From: Coniferiporia sulphurascens
Taxonomy: Eukaryota > Basidiomycota > Agaricomycetes > Hymenochaetales > Hymenochaetaceae
DNA length: 64,000 bases
Direction of reading: 5' to 3'
Assembly: GCA_002794785.1 (NCBI GenBank)
Contig: NBBA01000002.1
Span: 868,001-932,000, forward strand
Shown: piece by piece, positions 12,307 to 24,120 of the stretch
Position numbering within the stretch: the first letter of the stretch is position 1
How the letters are laid out: each line of letters starts with the position of its first letter
The notes under the pieces: generated by a model
The model's database searches: none
The model's input: only the letters and a program-made list of their open reading frames with translations
What the model was told of the DNA's origin: nothing
Position numbers and translations under genes: made by a program

Positions 12307-15300
12307 ATGTCTCAATCCGAGAATAACTCTGGCCGAGAGGAATCTCTTGATCCAAAGTGAGTCCGCGGGTTGCATCGTGCTTCAAAGAATGTTCTAAGAT
12401 CGGCCCTTCGCGTTTCTGCGCGTGTAGAATTCTGCATATCAAAGGTCAGGGGAAGTCTCATGGCTTTGTGCGATGTGCTAAACCCGCTGCTGTTCCCAGC
12501 AATCGAATTTCGCTTTCAAGGCGATCATCCGCGCTACCCAATTTCTGCCAAAGTCAAGGTAAACGGCAAGAGTGTGCTCGATTCTCCCCGATTCCAAGGA
12601 GGCGGGACTACCATATGGGAAATAAGGAACTTCCTGTGAGTATGGTACTAAAAGATGAGGTCGCTCCGCCTTATAGCCTCTTCCAGGCACTTGACTATTT
12701 CCACGGACTTTACTATCCTGATCCAAGAGGCGCATATGTTGCGCAGTAACAAGGATTTTGCATCCGTCGATATCATCTCGAAGGATGTAATTGAGAGGGA
12801 AAGTTATCAGACCACGAGTGCGTAACATTGGATAGACTTGCGCTTAATGTGCTCACATTTCTATTCTGCGTAGACGAAGAGAAAAATATAATGGTGGCGT
12901 TAACGTGCATACCGGTTTCAGCGGTGAGTACATTGGTGATAAGGTTTGCCGGTCTCAAACCGAGTACTTTGTCTCGCAGACCGATGACTATGTCCAGCTT
13001 CTTATGAATGAAGCGAACAAGCAAGTGAAAAAAAAGAAAACCATGCTCAGGTCTCTTGGTAAAGCTGGCGAGGTGTTGGTATTTTTGATGAAGTTTACTG
13101 AGCTTGCATCCGATGTGAGTCCGATCCTGCAGGTTCACATTTATCTACTGAACCGTCACAGGTTCACCCTGCTGTCAATGCCGCGGTTATTCTTGTCAAT
13201 GCTTTATATGAGGTGCTGTGCACACTAAGGTGCCTGATCGCGTATTCTAATGCTCATCGTAGAGATGCGTATCGCAGAAGAAATGTCACGAAGCAGCGGC
13301 CAAGCTCATGTGTGAAGTGGCATCATTTCTACCGTTTATTATGGACATCAAACTCGACATCAAAAGGAATGATGAGACCAAGCGGACGGTCAAGGAAATG
13401 CTGGAACTGTTCTGTGACGTCTCAAGGTTTATAATCAAGTATTCGTCCAAGGGCATGCTGGGTAGGATACGCTCTTGATGCACATACGGCTCCAAGTACT
13501 GATTCTGTCATAGGTGACTTACTTTCATCTTCGCGCGAGGATGTCGATTCGTCTATGGAGAAGTTTATGAGACTGAAGGATAGCCTTAGATGGTGCATCC
13601 AGATTGGGACATGGAGGTCCGTTATGAATACAGGTAAAAGAGAGAGACAAGTATTATATTTTCATTGCTGACACCCCCTGCAGAAAAGAATACGGAGACT
13701 ACACTGCTCAAACTTTTGCCACATCCGGCGGAGAGGGCGTACTACAGTGAGGATAGGCTGTGTATGAAAGGGACGAGGGTGGGCGTGCTGGAGCAGATCA
13801 GGAGCTGGGTTGACTCTGAGTCCGGGTCCAGGATATTTTGGCTGCTTGGTGTCGGAGGATCTGGAAAGAGTGCTATTGCGTCTTCTGTGGCCCATGTATT
13901 TGGCCAGCAGGAACGTCTACTTGGATGTTTCTTCTGCACGAGGGATGACACAGAATGCCGCACCCCGAAGAAGATACTTCCTACACTGGCATATCATTTT
14001 TCTAAATGGCACGCAGATTATCAGTCTAAGATGGTTTCTATTGTACGGGGAAAGGATGAGCTGAAACTTTATTCAAGTCTTCAGCAGCAACTTGAGTTGT
14101 TGATCAGTCCCTTGGCCACTTTGTCTTTTGGTTCGGGGAATGAGCCAAAAGTACCAAGCCTGGTTATTGTCATAGATGCTCTTGATGAGTGTGAAGTGAC
14201 ATCAACTTCTAGGTATGAGCTGGCTATGGCCATACTGCAGCTGGCAGATATTGTTCCCTGGATCAAGGTCTTCGTCACAAGTAGGCCTCATGAAGACTTC
14301 CAGCTAGCTCTTTCCCGGAATGCAGGCAAATGTCAGACTTTAAATGCTAACAGTGGGATTGACTATGACTTTGTGAAGGGAGACATCCTGCAATATACAA
14401 AGCTTTGTGCGAGGAACCTCAGGCTCACAGAGGTCCAGCTTGAAGAATTTACGTCCAGAGCATCGGGACTCTTCATCTGGACTACCACTGCTTTTGAATT
14501 CATTAATGGCCAGTCTAACCCAGACAGTGTGGTCAGCTTGATCCTATCACAGAGACAACCAGGTGACCAAAAGGCTAAGCTTAACCAGCTCTACACCACT
14601 GTTCTTGATGTGGCTTCTGACAAGCTGGGTAACTCTAAGCTTGTCAAGAGTGTGATTGGTATAATTGTTGGAATATCTCAGAACAAGCCTTTGCCAGGAC
14701 ATGTTCTCCTGCATTTCCTGGCTGCCATGGAGAAGGATGTTGATGAAGAGATCCTGAAGGATACCATTGACTCCCTGAAAGCAATTATATACAGAGACAA
14801 ATCAGCAGATAATTCTATACGTGTATACCATCCATCCTTCATTGACTTTATTGGCAACCAGTCACACTCCAAGGTGTACTGGACTGAACCAGAAGCAATA
14901 AACTCTATCATGGCTAAGAAATGTCTTCAAATCATGCACTCTCAATTGAAATTCAATATATGCCATCTGGAGTCATCCTTTATCACAAATGACAGTGTAA
15001 AAGACATACAAACTAGAGTTTATAAGTGTATACCCCAACATCTTCAATACAGCTGCCTGTACTGGATGAATCATTTGGGAAGCTCTGGATTGAATGCTGA
15101 GGAGCAGGCAACCAAAGGTCTTTTGGAAAATCTCCTGTGCCAACCAAGGGTACTATACTGGTTAGAATGTTTAAGTCTGATGAAAGAATCAGAAGCAGCT
15201 ATAAACATATTGACACATTGCAATAGGCACCTGAAGGTAAGTTCCTCAGAAATATAATTGAATAAGGCATACAGCTTATGTAATAAGCAGAACTCTGGTG

Positions 15301-16001
15301 ATGCTGCTACTATGTCTATGGAACTATACAGACTTGTTTCAGCATGTCATGCAGCAATTTCAATGAGTGCTCCACATCTATATATATCAGCATTGACTTG
15401 GGCACCCACAGAAAGTGTCATAGCAAAACAGTTATACAAACACTTTTCTAATCAGCCTCTTGTTGTCCAAGGCAAGGAAAAGCATTGGGAAAGGAACCTG
15501 TGGACAGCAAGTGCAGAAATCCCAGTTTACAATGTTTGTTTCTCCCCTGATGGAAGGCATATTGTATCTGGCTCTGAGGACAACACCCTGAGAATCTGGG
15601 ATGCCCAGACTGGCAAGCCTGTGGGAGAGCCCCTCACAGGTCACTCAGGCACAGTCTACTCTGTTTGCTACTCCCCTGATGGGAGGCATATTGTATCTGG
15701 CTCTGATGACAACACCCTGAGAATCTGGGACAGTAGCATAGCAGCACCCAGTCATCCAGGAGTTTGGGGAATGGAATCTACAAGAGGCATAGCACATGAT
15801 GGTTGGTTAAGGGATTCCAAAGATGGACTTATGTTTTGGGTACCACATGAGCACCATAATGGAGTAATTGATATGTGCAAGATGTGTATCCCCGAAGATG
15901 CTATCGGCCACCCCATTCGAGTTGATTGGGACATGCTACACAAGTTCAGCAGGAAGGCATGGGTAGGAGTCCATGAAGAGTCTACTGGTGACCTGTTCTA
16001 G
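12307..16001 (+). CDS. NACHT-WD40 NLR-like protein, copy A
   Basis: A STAND/NLR-like NTPase of the kind linked in fungi to allorecognition and programmed cell death. The start is ATG 12307, the equivalent of gene B's start. The N-terminal exons give a C2-like domain (FRFQGDHPRYPI, KVKVNG, then FTILIQEAHMLRSNKDF). A helical region follows at about 12980-13620 (ELASD/VHPAVNAAV, MEKFMRLKDSL), similar in pattern to N-terminal helical bundles of fungal STANDs. The NACHT domain starts near 13700: Walker A GVGGSGKSA (about 13850), Walker B VIVIDALDECE (about 14165) and ..VTSRPHED (about 14275). A GT-AG intron near 15235-15295 joins HLK to NSGDAATMSM. Only two WD40 repeats follow (about 15520-15735), almost identical to each other, then a conserved tail (KDGLMFWVP, RVDWDMLHKFS). 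Gene B has the same exon layout. Confidence 0.85.
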
Positions 16002-16559
16002 TAGTAGGTATGTATACAGCCTGTCTTTATACATCTTCTGGTCTGACAGTCATAAGCCTCCCATTTAGGTTATTACAATGTAATTCTGAGCTTGATGTTA
16101 GTGCCATTCTTGCCCCATCACTGTCCTTGTATTGTAGTATAGTGCAATGCGTGTTTCAAACTGACAAATTGTGGGTCGAATAAGAGTTTTTAGACAAATG
16201 AATTACATGATAAGTGAATCTATGACTACGGACCATGGGTAATGTATGCAGTAATCCAGCGGAGCAGTAGTGATGGGGAACTACTTTCAAACCAGTGCTG
16301 CACCATTATTGGGGATCGTGAATTAAAGTGATCACATATTCACAGCTAGAACTTGTTATATTAACCACGTGAATACAGGCTCAGTAAACAATGAAAACAT
16401 ATACGGATGGATTTACCTCTTCGATGCCTGCACTGTTGTACTTTTTGGAGTGTGGAGTGTTAAGAGACGTCCCTTATTCTCGTCAAAAGTATAAAATGGT
16501 ACAAAAGTAACCAGGGCCAGTGTAATGTTTGTGGGAGGTACCCTCACTAATTGATCATT
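16002..16559. other. 3' flank of NACHT-WD40 gene A
   Basis: Non-coding. It aligns to the 3' flank of gene B (37743-38214) at visibly lower identity than the coding halves of the genes do. No other feature was seen. Confidence 0.5.
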
Positions 16560-18405
16560 TCTGTAAGGTAAGTATAATAGCACTTCTCAGTAAAGGCAGT
16601 GAGGTGTTACCAGAATATCTCCCCATCATATGTCCTGTGTGGTGCGTGCAACCAAGGCGACTATGTCCACCCCATGTTGCATAGAAGCGATTAGAATCAT
16701 CCAATTCTCCTGTGCCTAATGACACGATGCAGTTAGTAAAGCAGTGACATTTATTCCTGAGCTGACCTTGTAGCTTTTACACAGAGACAGACTACTTGCA
16801 AAATATCCAACTGAGATAACTTGAAATCCATGCCCACCTCTTTCGCCATTGGGTTGTAGAGTAGTTATTCTACACTCTGCGAATGTTTGAGTGGGATAAC
16901 ATTTGTAGAAAGTGAGATATTTTGTCATCACCTTTCTGTACACATATTGCATCAGATAAGTACTCTGCATCAGATTGCCATCCATCCTTGTAGTATCCGC
17001 CCCAGGTTTGTTGGCTCAATCAGATCTTTCGGTCTGGGATAGGTGACTGGATTTTGTTGAGGATACTTCAAGAGAATGAGCTAATCGGAAAGTTACCTAG
17101 GTAGTCCGTACAAAATAGCACTCCGTCATCTCGTGCCTCCAGACATGGCCGTGTTCCCGCCTCTTGTATGCTGGGATTGACCCAACAAGCGCTATTGAGG
17201 CATACTTGAGAGTCACGTCGACTCAATATGGACGAGCACATAGTATATTCTTGAATAGGCAGACAAGCCGTTGCGAAACAGGATGGATTCTTGGGCGTGA
17301 GCTGATTGTTACCTTGTGAATTCCTGAGTCGGAGATTAGAAAACGGAAATACTGTTACACTCGCGTGGTTTCAGACAGCTGAGTCCAGCCAGCATTCGCC
17401 TTCTATGCACCTGGAGCCTTGTGCACCTGTACTGTCTGTTACAATTTTCCTTTAACTTTCCTTATGCACTGACTCACTTCCTCTTCGTCATCATCAGTCA
17501 GCACAACTCCACCATTTCTCTGCCTTACTCATCCTTATTCACCTTGCACCATAAGACGCCATGATGACGCCTTATTGCACCATCATGACATGCTTTGCTT
17601 ACTGATCACCGTACTTGTATTACCAAGGCCTTCCTTGAGTTTCCATGACCCTCCATAGTCTGGTAAACACACCTAACCAAGTCGCTACAGTAGCAAACAC
17701 ATAGAGTAGCATATAAGCATGTAACTTCAGTAGCACAAGCCCTAAGCTTGTGCTCTTTGTTCATACAAGCCCATTATCTGCTACCACCAGTCTACTGAGT
17801 GCCTCCAGGCCAAATAGTCACTTCGTCGTAACCCGACTCCGATAGAAGCCTATCGCATACCCATCATCGATCAGGAAGCACCACCGATGATCCCCCTCGA
17901 CTTATGACATCTAGGAAGCCCCGTTGCCGTACCATCAGTTCCGATGATCAGGAAGCCCCGACGTCGATCACCGTGTAACCGTTGAGCTTAACACTGTCAG
18001 TGTCAGGCGCTAGAGTTAGGGCTTGGGCCCAGGGAGCAGTGGATTGCTGCAGAATGGGACTTTGATATCAAATGGCTCACACTCAGACGAATCCGAAATG
18101 GCCGATACAAGTACGACCCCAGGCCCGGCATGTGCTTGATCACAGAGCCCCAGGGTGCAGATTGTGGAGTTGCATTTGCAACCATTACAGAAACTTGTAA
18201 AGGGCCCTTCATCTGTTTTCAGCATGCGGGCTACAGGATACGGCCATGCAACACTCAAGAAGACAGAAGATATTTGAAAGAAGAGTCGGACCCAAACCTT
18301 ATGCAACTCGGAGAGAGCCGAGCGTGGGAATCTTCGTGTGTTGGCCAGGCTGTTGGCAGCCAGAGACGCCTCAATTTGCCCTGCTTCCAACTAATGCAAG
18401 ATGTC
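16560..18405 (-). pseudogene. Cysteine-rich protein module, copy A (decayed, function unknown)
   Basis: Minus-strand coding-like blocks recur in the same order at 38215-39700. Readable blocks include CNGCKCNSTICTLGLCDQ (about 18100-18160), CFATACLPIQEY, RDSQVCLNSACWVNP and RPCLEARDDGVLFC (about 17110-17300), plus a more 3' block ending near LPLLRSAIIL (about 16580). The dense paired cysteines suggest a secreted or cell-surface protein, but I do not recognise the family. Several frames need unconvincing joins or contain stops, and a solo LTR sits inside at 17437-17993, so I call it a pseudogene or gene remnant. The homologous module continues beyond the retroelement at 23790-24120. Confidence 0.45.
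17437..17993 (+). mobile_element. L-type solo LTR (557 bp)
   Basis: It begins TGTTACAATTTTCC, ends GAGCTTAACA and is flanked by a perfect 5-bp duplication CTGTC (17432-17436 and 17994-17998). A TATA-like box (GCATATAAGC) lies about 280 bp in, with a GCACAAGC/GCTTGTGC stem-loop just downstream. The paralogous module near 39140-39160 lacks the insertion and shows the empty site. Confidence 0.95.
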
Positions 18406-18711
18406 TGTTACAAATTTCCCTTACTCATCGCCTTTATCAGCATTAGTCATTTCCGCTGACTAAGCTACCTTGTATGCTGACTGATCCTAGCTTCATGATC
18501 AGTCAGACTCTTCTACCAGCTTCTATCTCCTTCCATGCTGACTGATCCTTACTGTTCACTCAGTCAGCCTTCCACATTGTTCTATAGTATTCTACACATG
18601 TATATAAGGACTTGCTTTCAGAGCATCAAGCCTTAAGCTTGTGCTCTTCATTCAATAGAGCCTACTCAATCACTATCTCTTCTGTGAGATACTAAGTCAC
18701 CCACTACCAGT
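18406..18711 (+). repeat. Z-type LTR fragment at the left end, inverted orientation
   Basis: It begins TGTTACAAATTTCC and includes the promoter-like TGTATATAAGGAC. It is nearly identical to the reverse complement of the right LTR but stops about 120 bp short of the LTR end, at CACTACCAG, where pol begins. Confidence 0.9.
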
Positions 18712-20905
18712 AGTGTTGACGAACAACTGAGGTAGTTTGAAAGGCGCCACAGTGTCCTATTGATGGCGAATCATGGAATATTTGCAAAATCTTTTGCTTT
18801 AATTCTGCATTATCTGGGACATATACCTTTCCTCTAAAGGTGAGGATGTTTTGGTTCTCTTCCCATTCTTCTAGGGAGAAGCGAAAGGGTGAGGGTAATT
18901 TGTGTTGTTTTGCGAGCCGAATTGATTTAGCTAGTGAATCCGATTCTTGTTCCTGTTTAATTTTATCTTGAAGTGATATATCAATTACGCCAATGAATAG
19001 GGTATCTGGAAGAAGGACATGTTCCTCCGGTGGTTCTTCACCATGGTCCGGTCTACGAGATAGTGCATCTGAACCTGGAATGGATTTACCTGGCTTATGA
19101 GTGATAATGACATTGTATTCAGATAAGAGTTGATTCCATCAAGATTGCCAAGGAGTTAAGTGCCTAGCTGCCCTGAAGTATGACAGATTCTTGTGATCAC
19201 ACCATATGGTTGTGGTATGGGGTGAGCCAAGGAGATAATGATGCCATGCTGTGAGGGCTCGGATAATTCTGAGGAATTCTCGATCATAAACTTCATATCA
19301 CTGTTGCGCAGCACCAAGTGACTCAGAAATGAATCCACAAGGTTGTAGATCACCATTGTTGTTAGCCTGAAGTAATGTTCCACCTGTAGCGACTTTAGAT
19401 GCATCTGTCTCAATGACAAAGGGTTTGGATGGATCAGGGATCAGGATGGTGGGTTGGGATGAGAATTGCGATTTAAGTTGTTCAAATGCCTGTTGCCTAA
19501 TTGGAGTCCATTGCCATTGAGTCTCTTTCCGAGTTAATTCATGTAAAGGGTGTGTGATCTCCGAAAAATTCGGAATGAAGTGTCTGTAGAAATTGCAAAA
19601 TCCAAGGAAGCTTTGTAATTGTTTGACTGTCTTTGGTGTGGGCCAGTTGACAATTCCTGCGAGTTTGGTGGGATCGGTGGAAATAGTATCAGGGCGAATA
19701 ATAACACCAAGAAATTCGACTTCTTTAACTTTGAAAAGACATTTTTCTGGTTTGCAATAGAGATCATTATCTTTGAGTATCTGGAGAACACATCTGGTCT
19801 TGTGATGTAGGTCTTCAAGATCATCTGAAAAAATCAAGATGTCGTCCATGTAAATCAGGATGAGATCTTCGATAATGACAATATGGAAAATGTCATTCAT
19901 GAATGCTTGGAATGTGGCCAGTGAATTGCAAAGTCCAAAGAACATGACAGTAGGCTCAAATAATCCTTGATTTGTTTTGAAAGCAGCTTTGTACTGGTCA
20001 CCTTCCTTGATGCGAATATTGTTGTAACCATTACGCAGATCAAGTTTAGTGAAGTATTTAGCGCCTTTTAGCCGATCCATTAGGTCTGAGATAAGGGGAA
20101 GGGGATATGCATTTTTAATGGTCCCTTCATTTAGTGCCTGATAATCTTGAATTCCACACAATGATGCATCCTTTTTGTCAACAAAGAAAAATGGTGAAGC
20201 CATTCTGGATTTGGATGGTCGAATATATCCTTTTCACAAGTTTTCTTCTAAAAAGTCGTCCAAAGCTTGCTGGTGATGCGCAGGTAGGGGATACAATTTG
20301 CAGTCACGAGGTATGAAGTCCAGTTTCAAATCAATAGCATGATCATATGGCTGCGAAGGAGGGAATCATTCTGATTTCTTCTTTTCAAACAAAGGAAGGA
20401 ACTCATGGTATTGTGGTGGTACCAGTTGTTCTAAGGGAAGTTCCTTTTTTGGAGTACGTTGTGCCATTTGAGTTGCTGGGTTAATTTTATCGATTTGAAG
20501 TGTTGCCTGTCGCCAATCGATTTGGGGATTCCGATTTTTTAACCAAGTGGTGCCTAGGATGAGGTCTTTGCTTCCCAGCACTGTAACCAGGAGTTTGGCT
20601 GTAAACATCTTATTGCCCATAACCATGTGTCACCATGTATAGTCTGTAATTTGTCCTTGTTTATTGGGGGTGCCATCCACATTAAGGACTGGAATGGGAT
20701 TGGCAAGTTTGCACATTGGGATTCAGTGTTTGATGATAAAGGATGAATTAATGAATTGTCCTTTGGCTCCAGAATCAATGAGTGCTTGTGTGGGGATGAG
20801 TTTATCATACGACTGAATTTCAACAGGTACTTTTATTGATTTAGAATTTGGATCTGCATTAATTACAGTCAATATGACAATTGGAGGGGACAGCATCTGT
20901 CTGAT
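18712..20905 (-). pseudogene. Ty3/gypsy pol: protease, reverse transcriptase, RNase H, start of integrase
   Basis: In translation order: a retropepsin-like ALIDSGAKGQFI (about 20760-20800) followed by LGTTWLKNRNP; reverse transcriptase with [25 protein letters not shown] and the catalytic YMDD in [13 protein letters not shown] (about 19830-19860), then FLGVI and [15 protein letters not shown]; RNase H beginning at [13 protein letters not shown] (about 19390-19430) and ending with the gypsy-typical SDALSRRPDH (about 19040-19070); and the first part of the integrase zinc finger (HDSPSIGHCG, about 18760-18790). The frame has in-frame stops (for example near 20715, 20635 and 19300), and the integrase core is missing. 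It cannot encode a working polyprotein. Confidence 0.9.
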
Positions 20906-21348
20906 CCTCCACTTTAAAAATCCTCTCCATTGAAGGCTTCGAAAACCTTTTCCTGTTCTTTCCTCAAAAGGGATGACATGAGATGCTTAATTGTGGCAAC
21001 GACATCTTCTGGGGTCTCTTCCTTAGGGGGTGGGGGTGGGGGTGTTTCAATGATACGAGGTGTGGGTTCCTCAACTTTTCGAACCGCAGTCTGGGTGATT
21101 CCAGTTGGTTTACTATTGTGAGGGTATTTAGGGCAGTCTTTTGTGTTATGGCCTTTTTCCCTGCAAGCAAGGCATCTTCCTTCCGCAAGGCAGCATGCCC
21201 TTTCTTCATCTGTGAGCTTGGATGGGTGGTTGGGTTTATTGAATGCTTTTCGAAAGCGGTTTTCCCTGGACTGGGTTGGTTTCCGATCTGTGTTACCCTG
21301 ACGCCATTGGTTATCCATTTGGGACGAAATTTCATACCAAGTGGCAAG

Positions 21349-21909
21349 TGTTAAGCTCAATGGTTACACGGTGATCGACGTTGGGGCTTCCTGATTGTCG
21401 AGACAGATGGTATGACAACGGGGCTTCCTTGATGTTGTAAGTCGAAGATGATTGTTGGCGGGGCTTCCTGATCGATGATATAGATGCGGTAGGGTTCTTA
21501 GAAGAGTCGGGTTACGATGAAGCGGCCGGTGACTCAGTAGGCACGCAGTAGACTGGTGAGGAGCAGATAATGGGCTTGTATGAACAAAGAGCACAAGCTT
21601 AGGGCTTGTGCAGTCTACATTACATGCTTATATGCTACTCTATGTGTTTGCTACTGTAGGGTCTTGTATAAGGTCATTTACATGGCTATGGAAGGTCATG
21701 GAAACCCAAGGAAAGTCTTGGTAATACAGTTGAAGGTATCAGTAAGCAAAGCACATCATGATGGTGCGATAAGGTGACATCATGGTGTCTTATGGTGTAA
21801 GGCGAATAAGGATGAGTAAGGAAGAGAAATGGGGGAGTTGTGCTGACTGGTGGTGATGAAGAGGAAGTGAGTCAGCACAGTAAAGGAAAGTAAAGGGAAA
21901 TTTGTAACA
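21349..21909 (-). mobile_element. L-type solo LTR (561 bp) inside gypsy gag
   Basis: TGTTAAGC at the left end and GTAACA at the right, with a perfect 5-bp duplication GCAAG (21344-21348 and 21910-21914). The orientation is set by the TATA-like box, which reads on the minus strand. Confidence 0.95.
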
Positions 21910-22636
21910 GCAAGTTTATCAGGGAGAGTATCTCAACTATAGAAGCACATGTGCAGGCCTCTGTTAAGTCCTTCCTTAAACATGGTGATGAGGGCTTTTT
22001 CGTCTTTGACTTCGGATTTGATTACCACAGATTTGAAATGACTGATATAGTTGTCAGCAGTGTCTTGGCCTTGGCGAATGTGGAGGAGCTCCTGTCTGGT
22101 GTCTTCCGCTTCACTGGTAGTGATAAACATATCCATGAATGCTTTTTTCCATGCGGTCCATGTGCCATGTCCTTTTGCTTTGCCGGCTGTGTCTGTTTCG
22201 TGGGCAAGTGTTGACATGTCATTGGCGAAGGAGGCAGCTTTGCCATCGTACATGTATGATTGCGCATATAAAATTTTCTTGGTGTCATCATCAAATTTTT
22301 TGGGTGCTAACAAAAATTGATCTTGACAGATGCGCAGAAATGCTCATGCATCTTCAGACTTAACTCCATCGAAGGCTTTGGGGGCTCCAATTTTGAGTTC
22401 TTTATCAGCCATGGTTGGTGGTACTGGTGTAGTTGATTGAGATGGGGCTGGTGTGGTTTCTCTGGAGGGTGGGTTGGATATGGATTGTCCTCTGCTTCCT
22501 CCTGGGTTAACTGATAGTTCCCTTGTTTCAGGGAAAAGTTCTTGATAGTTGGGGGTATTTAGCAAAAGGTTTTCCCTAGCCTTTTTCAAGTCAAGGACGT
22601 AGTCCCAGGTGTTGGTGGAGACATTGAGGTAGTAAT

Positions 22637-23194
22637 TGTTACAATTTTCCCTTTACCTTTCCTAATGCGCTGACTCACTTCCTCTTTGTCATCATCAGTC
22701 AGCGCAACTCCCCCATTTCTCTACCTTACTCATCCTTATTCGCATTGCACCATAAGACGCCATGATGACGCCATACTACACCATCATGATGTGCTTTGCT
22801 TACTGATCACTGTACTTGTATTACCAAGGCCTTCCTTGAGTTTCCATGACCTTCCATAGGCTGGTAAACACACCTAACCAAGTCGCTACAGTAGCAAACA
22901 CATAGAGTAGCATATAAGCATGTAACTTCAGTAGCACAAGCCCTAAGCTTGTGCTCTTTGTTCATACAAGCCCATTATCTGCTACCACCAGTCTACTGTG
23001 TGTCACTTGCCCAATAGTCGCTTCGTCGTAACCTGACTTGCTATAGAAGCCCACCACGTCCACATCGTCGATCAGGAAGCCCCACCGACGATCATCCTCG
23101 ACTTACAACATCTAGGAAGCCCCATTGCCGTACCATCAGTTCCGACGATCAAGAAGCCTTGACGTCGATCACCGCATAACCATTGAGCTTAACA
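22637..23194 (+). mobile_element. L-type solo LTR (558 bp) inside gypsy gag
   Basis: TGTTACAATTTTCC ... GAGCTTAACA with a perfect 5-bp duplication GTAAT (22632-22636 and 23195-23199). It splits the gag frame of the host gypsy element. Confidence 0.95.
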
Positions 23195-23362
23195 GTAATA
23201 TCTAACTTGTTTGGCTGGTCCAGTTGAATTTTTTAGGAAAACTTTTAGGATGTGATCCCAGGCAACATCCTTGGGATATGGTGGAATTGGGGTGTTTGAG
23301 TTGGGCAAATTGGGGTCGCCTAAACACAGGTGTGTTGGTGAGGTTTGGAAAGCTTGTGCTAG

Positions 23363-23789
23363 TGTTAAGCCCACTGATTAGGTAAGGCTTAATAAGTGAT
23401 CAATGAGGATCAACCGAATAAGACGAGGTAGAGATGAGACAACAATTGAGCAAGGGTTTCCCCAAGGACTAGTAGACTGGTGGACTGGTAGCGGGTGACT
23501 TAGTATCTCACAGAAGAGATAGTGATTGAGTAGGCTCTATTGAATGAAGAGCACAAGCTTAAGGCTTGATGCTCTGAAAGCGAGTCCTTATATACATGCG
23601 TAGAATACTATAGAACAATGTGGAAGGCTGACTGAGTGAACAGTAAGGATCAGTCAGCATGGAAGGAGATAGAAGCTGGTAGAAGAGTCTGACTGATCAT
23701 GAAGCTAGGATCAGTCAGCATACAAGGTAGCTTAGTCAGCGGAAATGACTAATGCTGATAAAGGCGATGAGTAAGGGAAATTTGTAACA
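23363..23789 (-). repeat. Z-type LTR (427 bp), 5' LTR of the gypsy element
   Basis: A full-length LTR reading TGTTACAAATTTCC to GGGCTTAACA on the minus strand, same length and sequence type as the solo copy at 28658-29084. It includes TGTATATAAGGAC and the downstream AAGCTTGTGCTCTT stem-loop arm. Confidence 0.92.
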
Positions 23790-24120
23790 ATGTCTGTCTT
23801 CGTTCGCGCAGGTTAAGGACTTAAGGTCACTCTCGGCAAGTCACACTCTAGATGCAACCTTTGTTTTCCTACTTGATGTTGGGAGATTGGACATTACCAG
23901 CTAATGGAAGTACATATAATTATTCACTGCAAAGTATGTGTGTGCAGGACACAATGCAAGTTTGCGACTCGATGTGTGGATCGGCTTCTTTGGATGATAC
24001 CAAGGGTGAGCTGATGGTGCAACATTTGAAATGAAAACTGGGGAGGTGGGCATGAATCGTGTTCTCATCTAGGCCAACAGTGAAAAGGTGGGCATGAATC
24101 ATGTTCTCATCTAGGCCAAC
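23790..24120. other. Continuation of the Cys-rich/DPP module with a 42-bp tandem repeat
   Basis: Homologous to about 39680-39960. It contains two adjacent copies of a roughly 42-bp unit (GTGGGCATGAATC ... GGCCAACAGTG) at about 24046-24130, where the paralogous locus has only one. Confidence 0.6.

Larger units (their letters stand above)
20906..23374 (-). pseudogene. Ty3/gypsy gag, broken by two solo LTRs
   Basis: The 5' part (about 23200-23374) continues, past the LTR at 22637-23194, into a Pro/Thr/Ser-rich segment and a capsid-like region (APKAFDGVKSEDA, then KFDDDTKKILYAQSYM and TWTAWKKAFMDMF, about 22030-22430). Past the second LTR (21349-21909), the nucleocapsid has the zinc knuckle CLACREKGHNTKDC (C-x2-C-x4-H-x4-C, about 21140-21190). 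At least two in-frame stops plus the insertions inactivate it. Confidence 0.85.
18406..23789 (-). mobile_element. Ty3/gypsy LTR retrotransposon, decayed, with inverted terminal LTR pieces
   Basis: A 5384-bp insertion flanked by a perfect 5-bp duplication ATGTC (18401-18405 and 23790-23794). The empty site is visible in the paralogous module near 39672-39685. Gag and pol are read on the minus strand from the right-hand LTR (23363-23789). The left terminus is not the expected second direct LTR but a 306-bp piece of the same LTR in the opposite orientation, joined to pol inside the integrase zinc-binding region. Two L-type solo LTRs (21349-21909 and 22637-23194) are nested in gag. Confidence 0.9.

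Noticed and set aside
21580..21777. MNKEHKLRAC-type frames in several places (also 42359, 44573)
   Set aside because: They are the same stretch of L-type LTR and decay differently in each copy, so they are by-products of the repeat.
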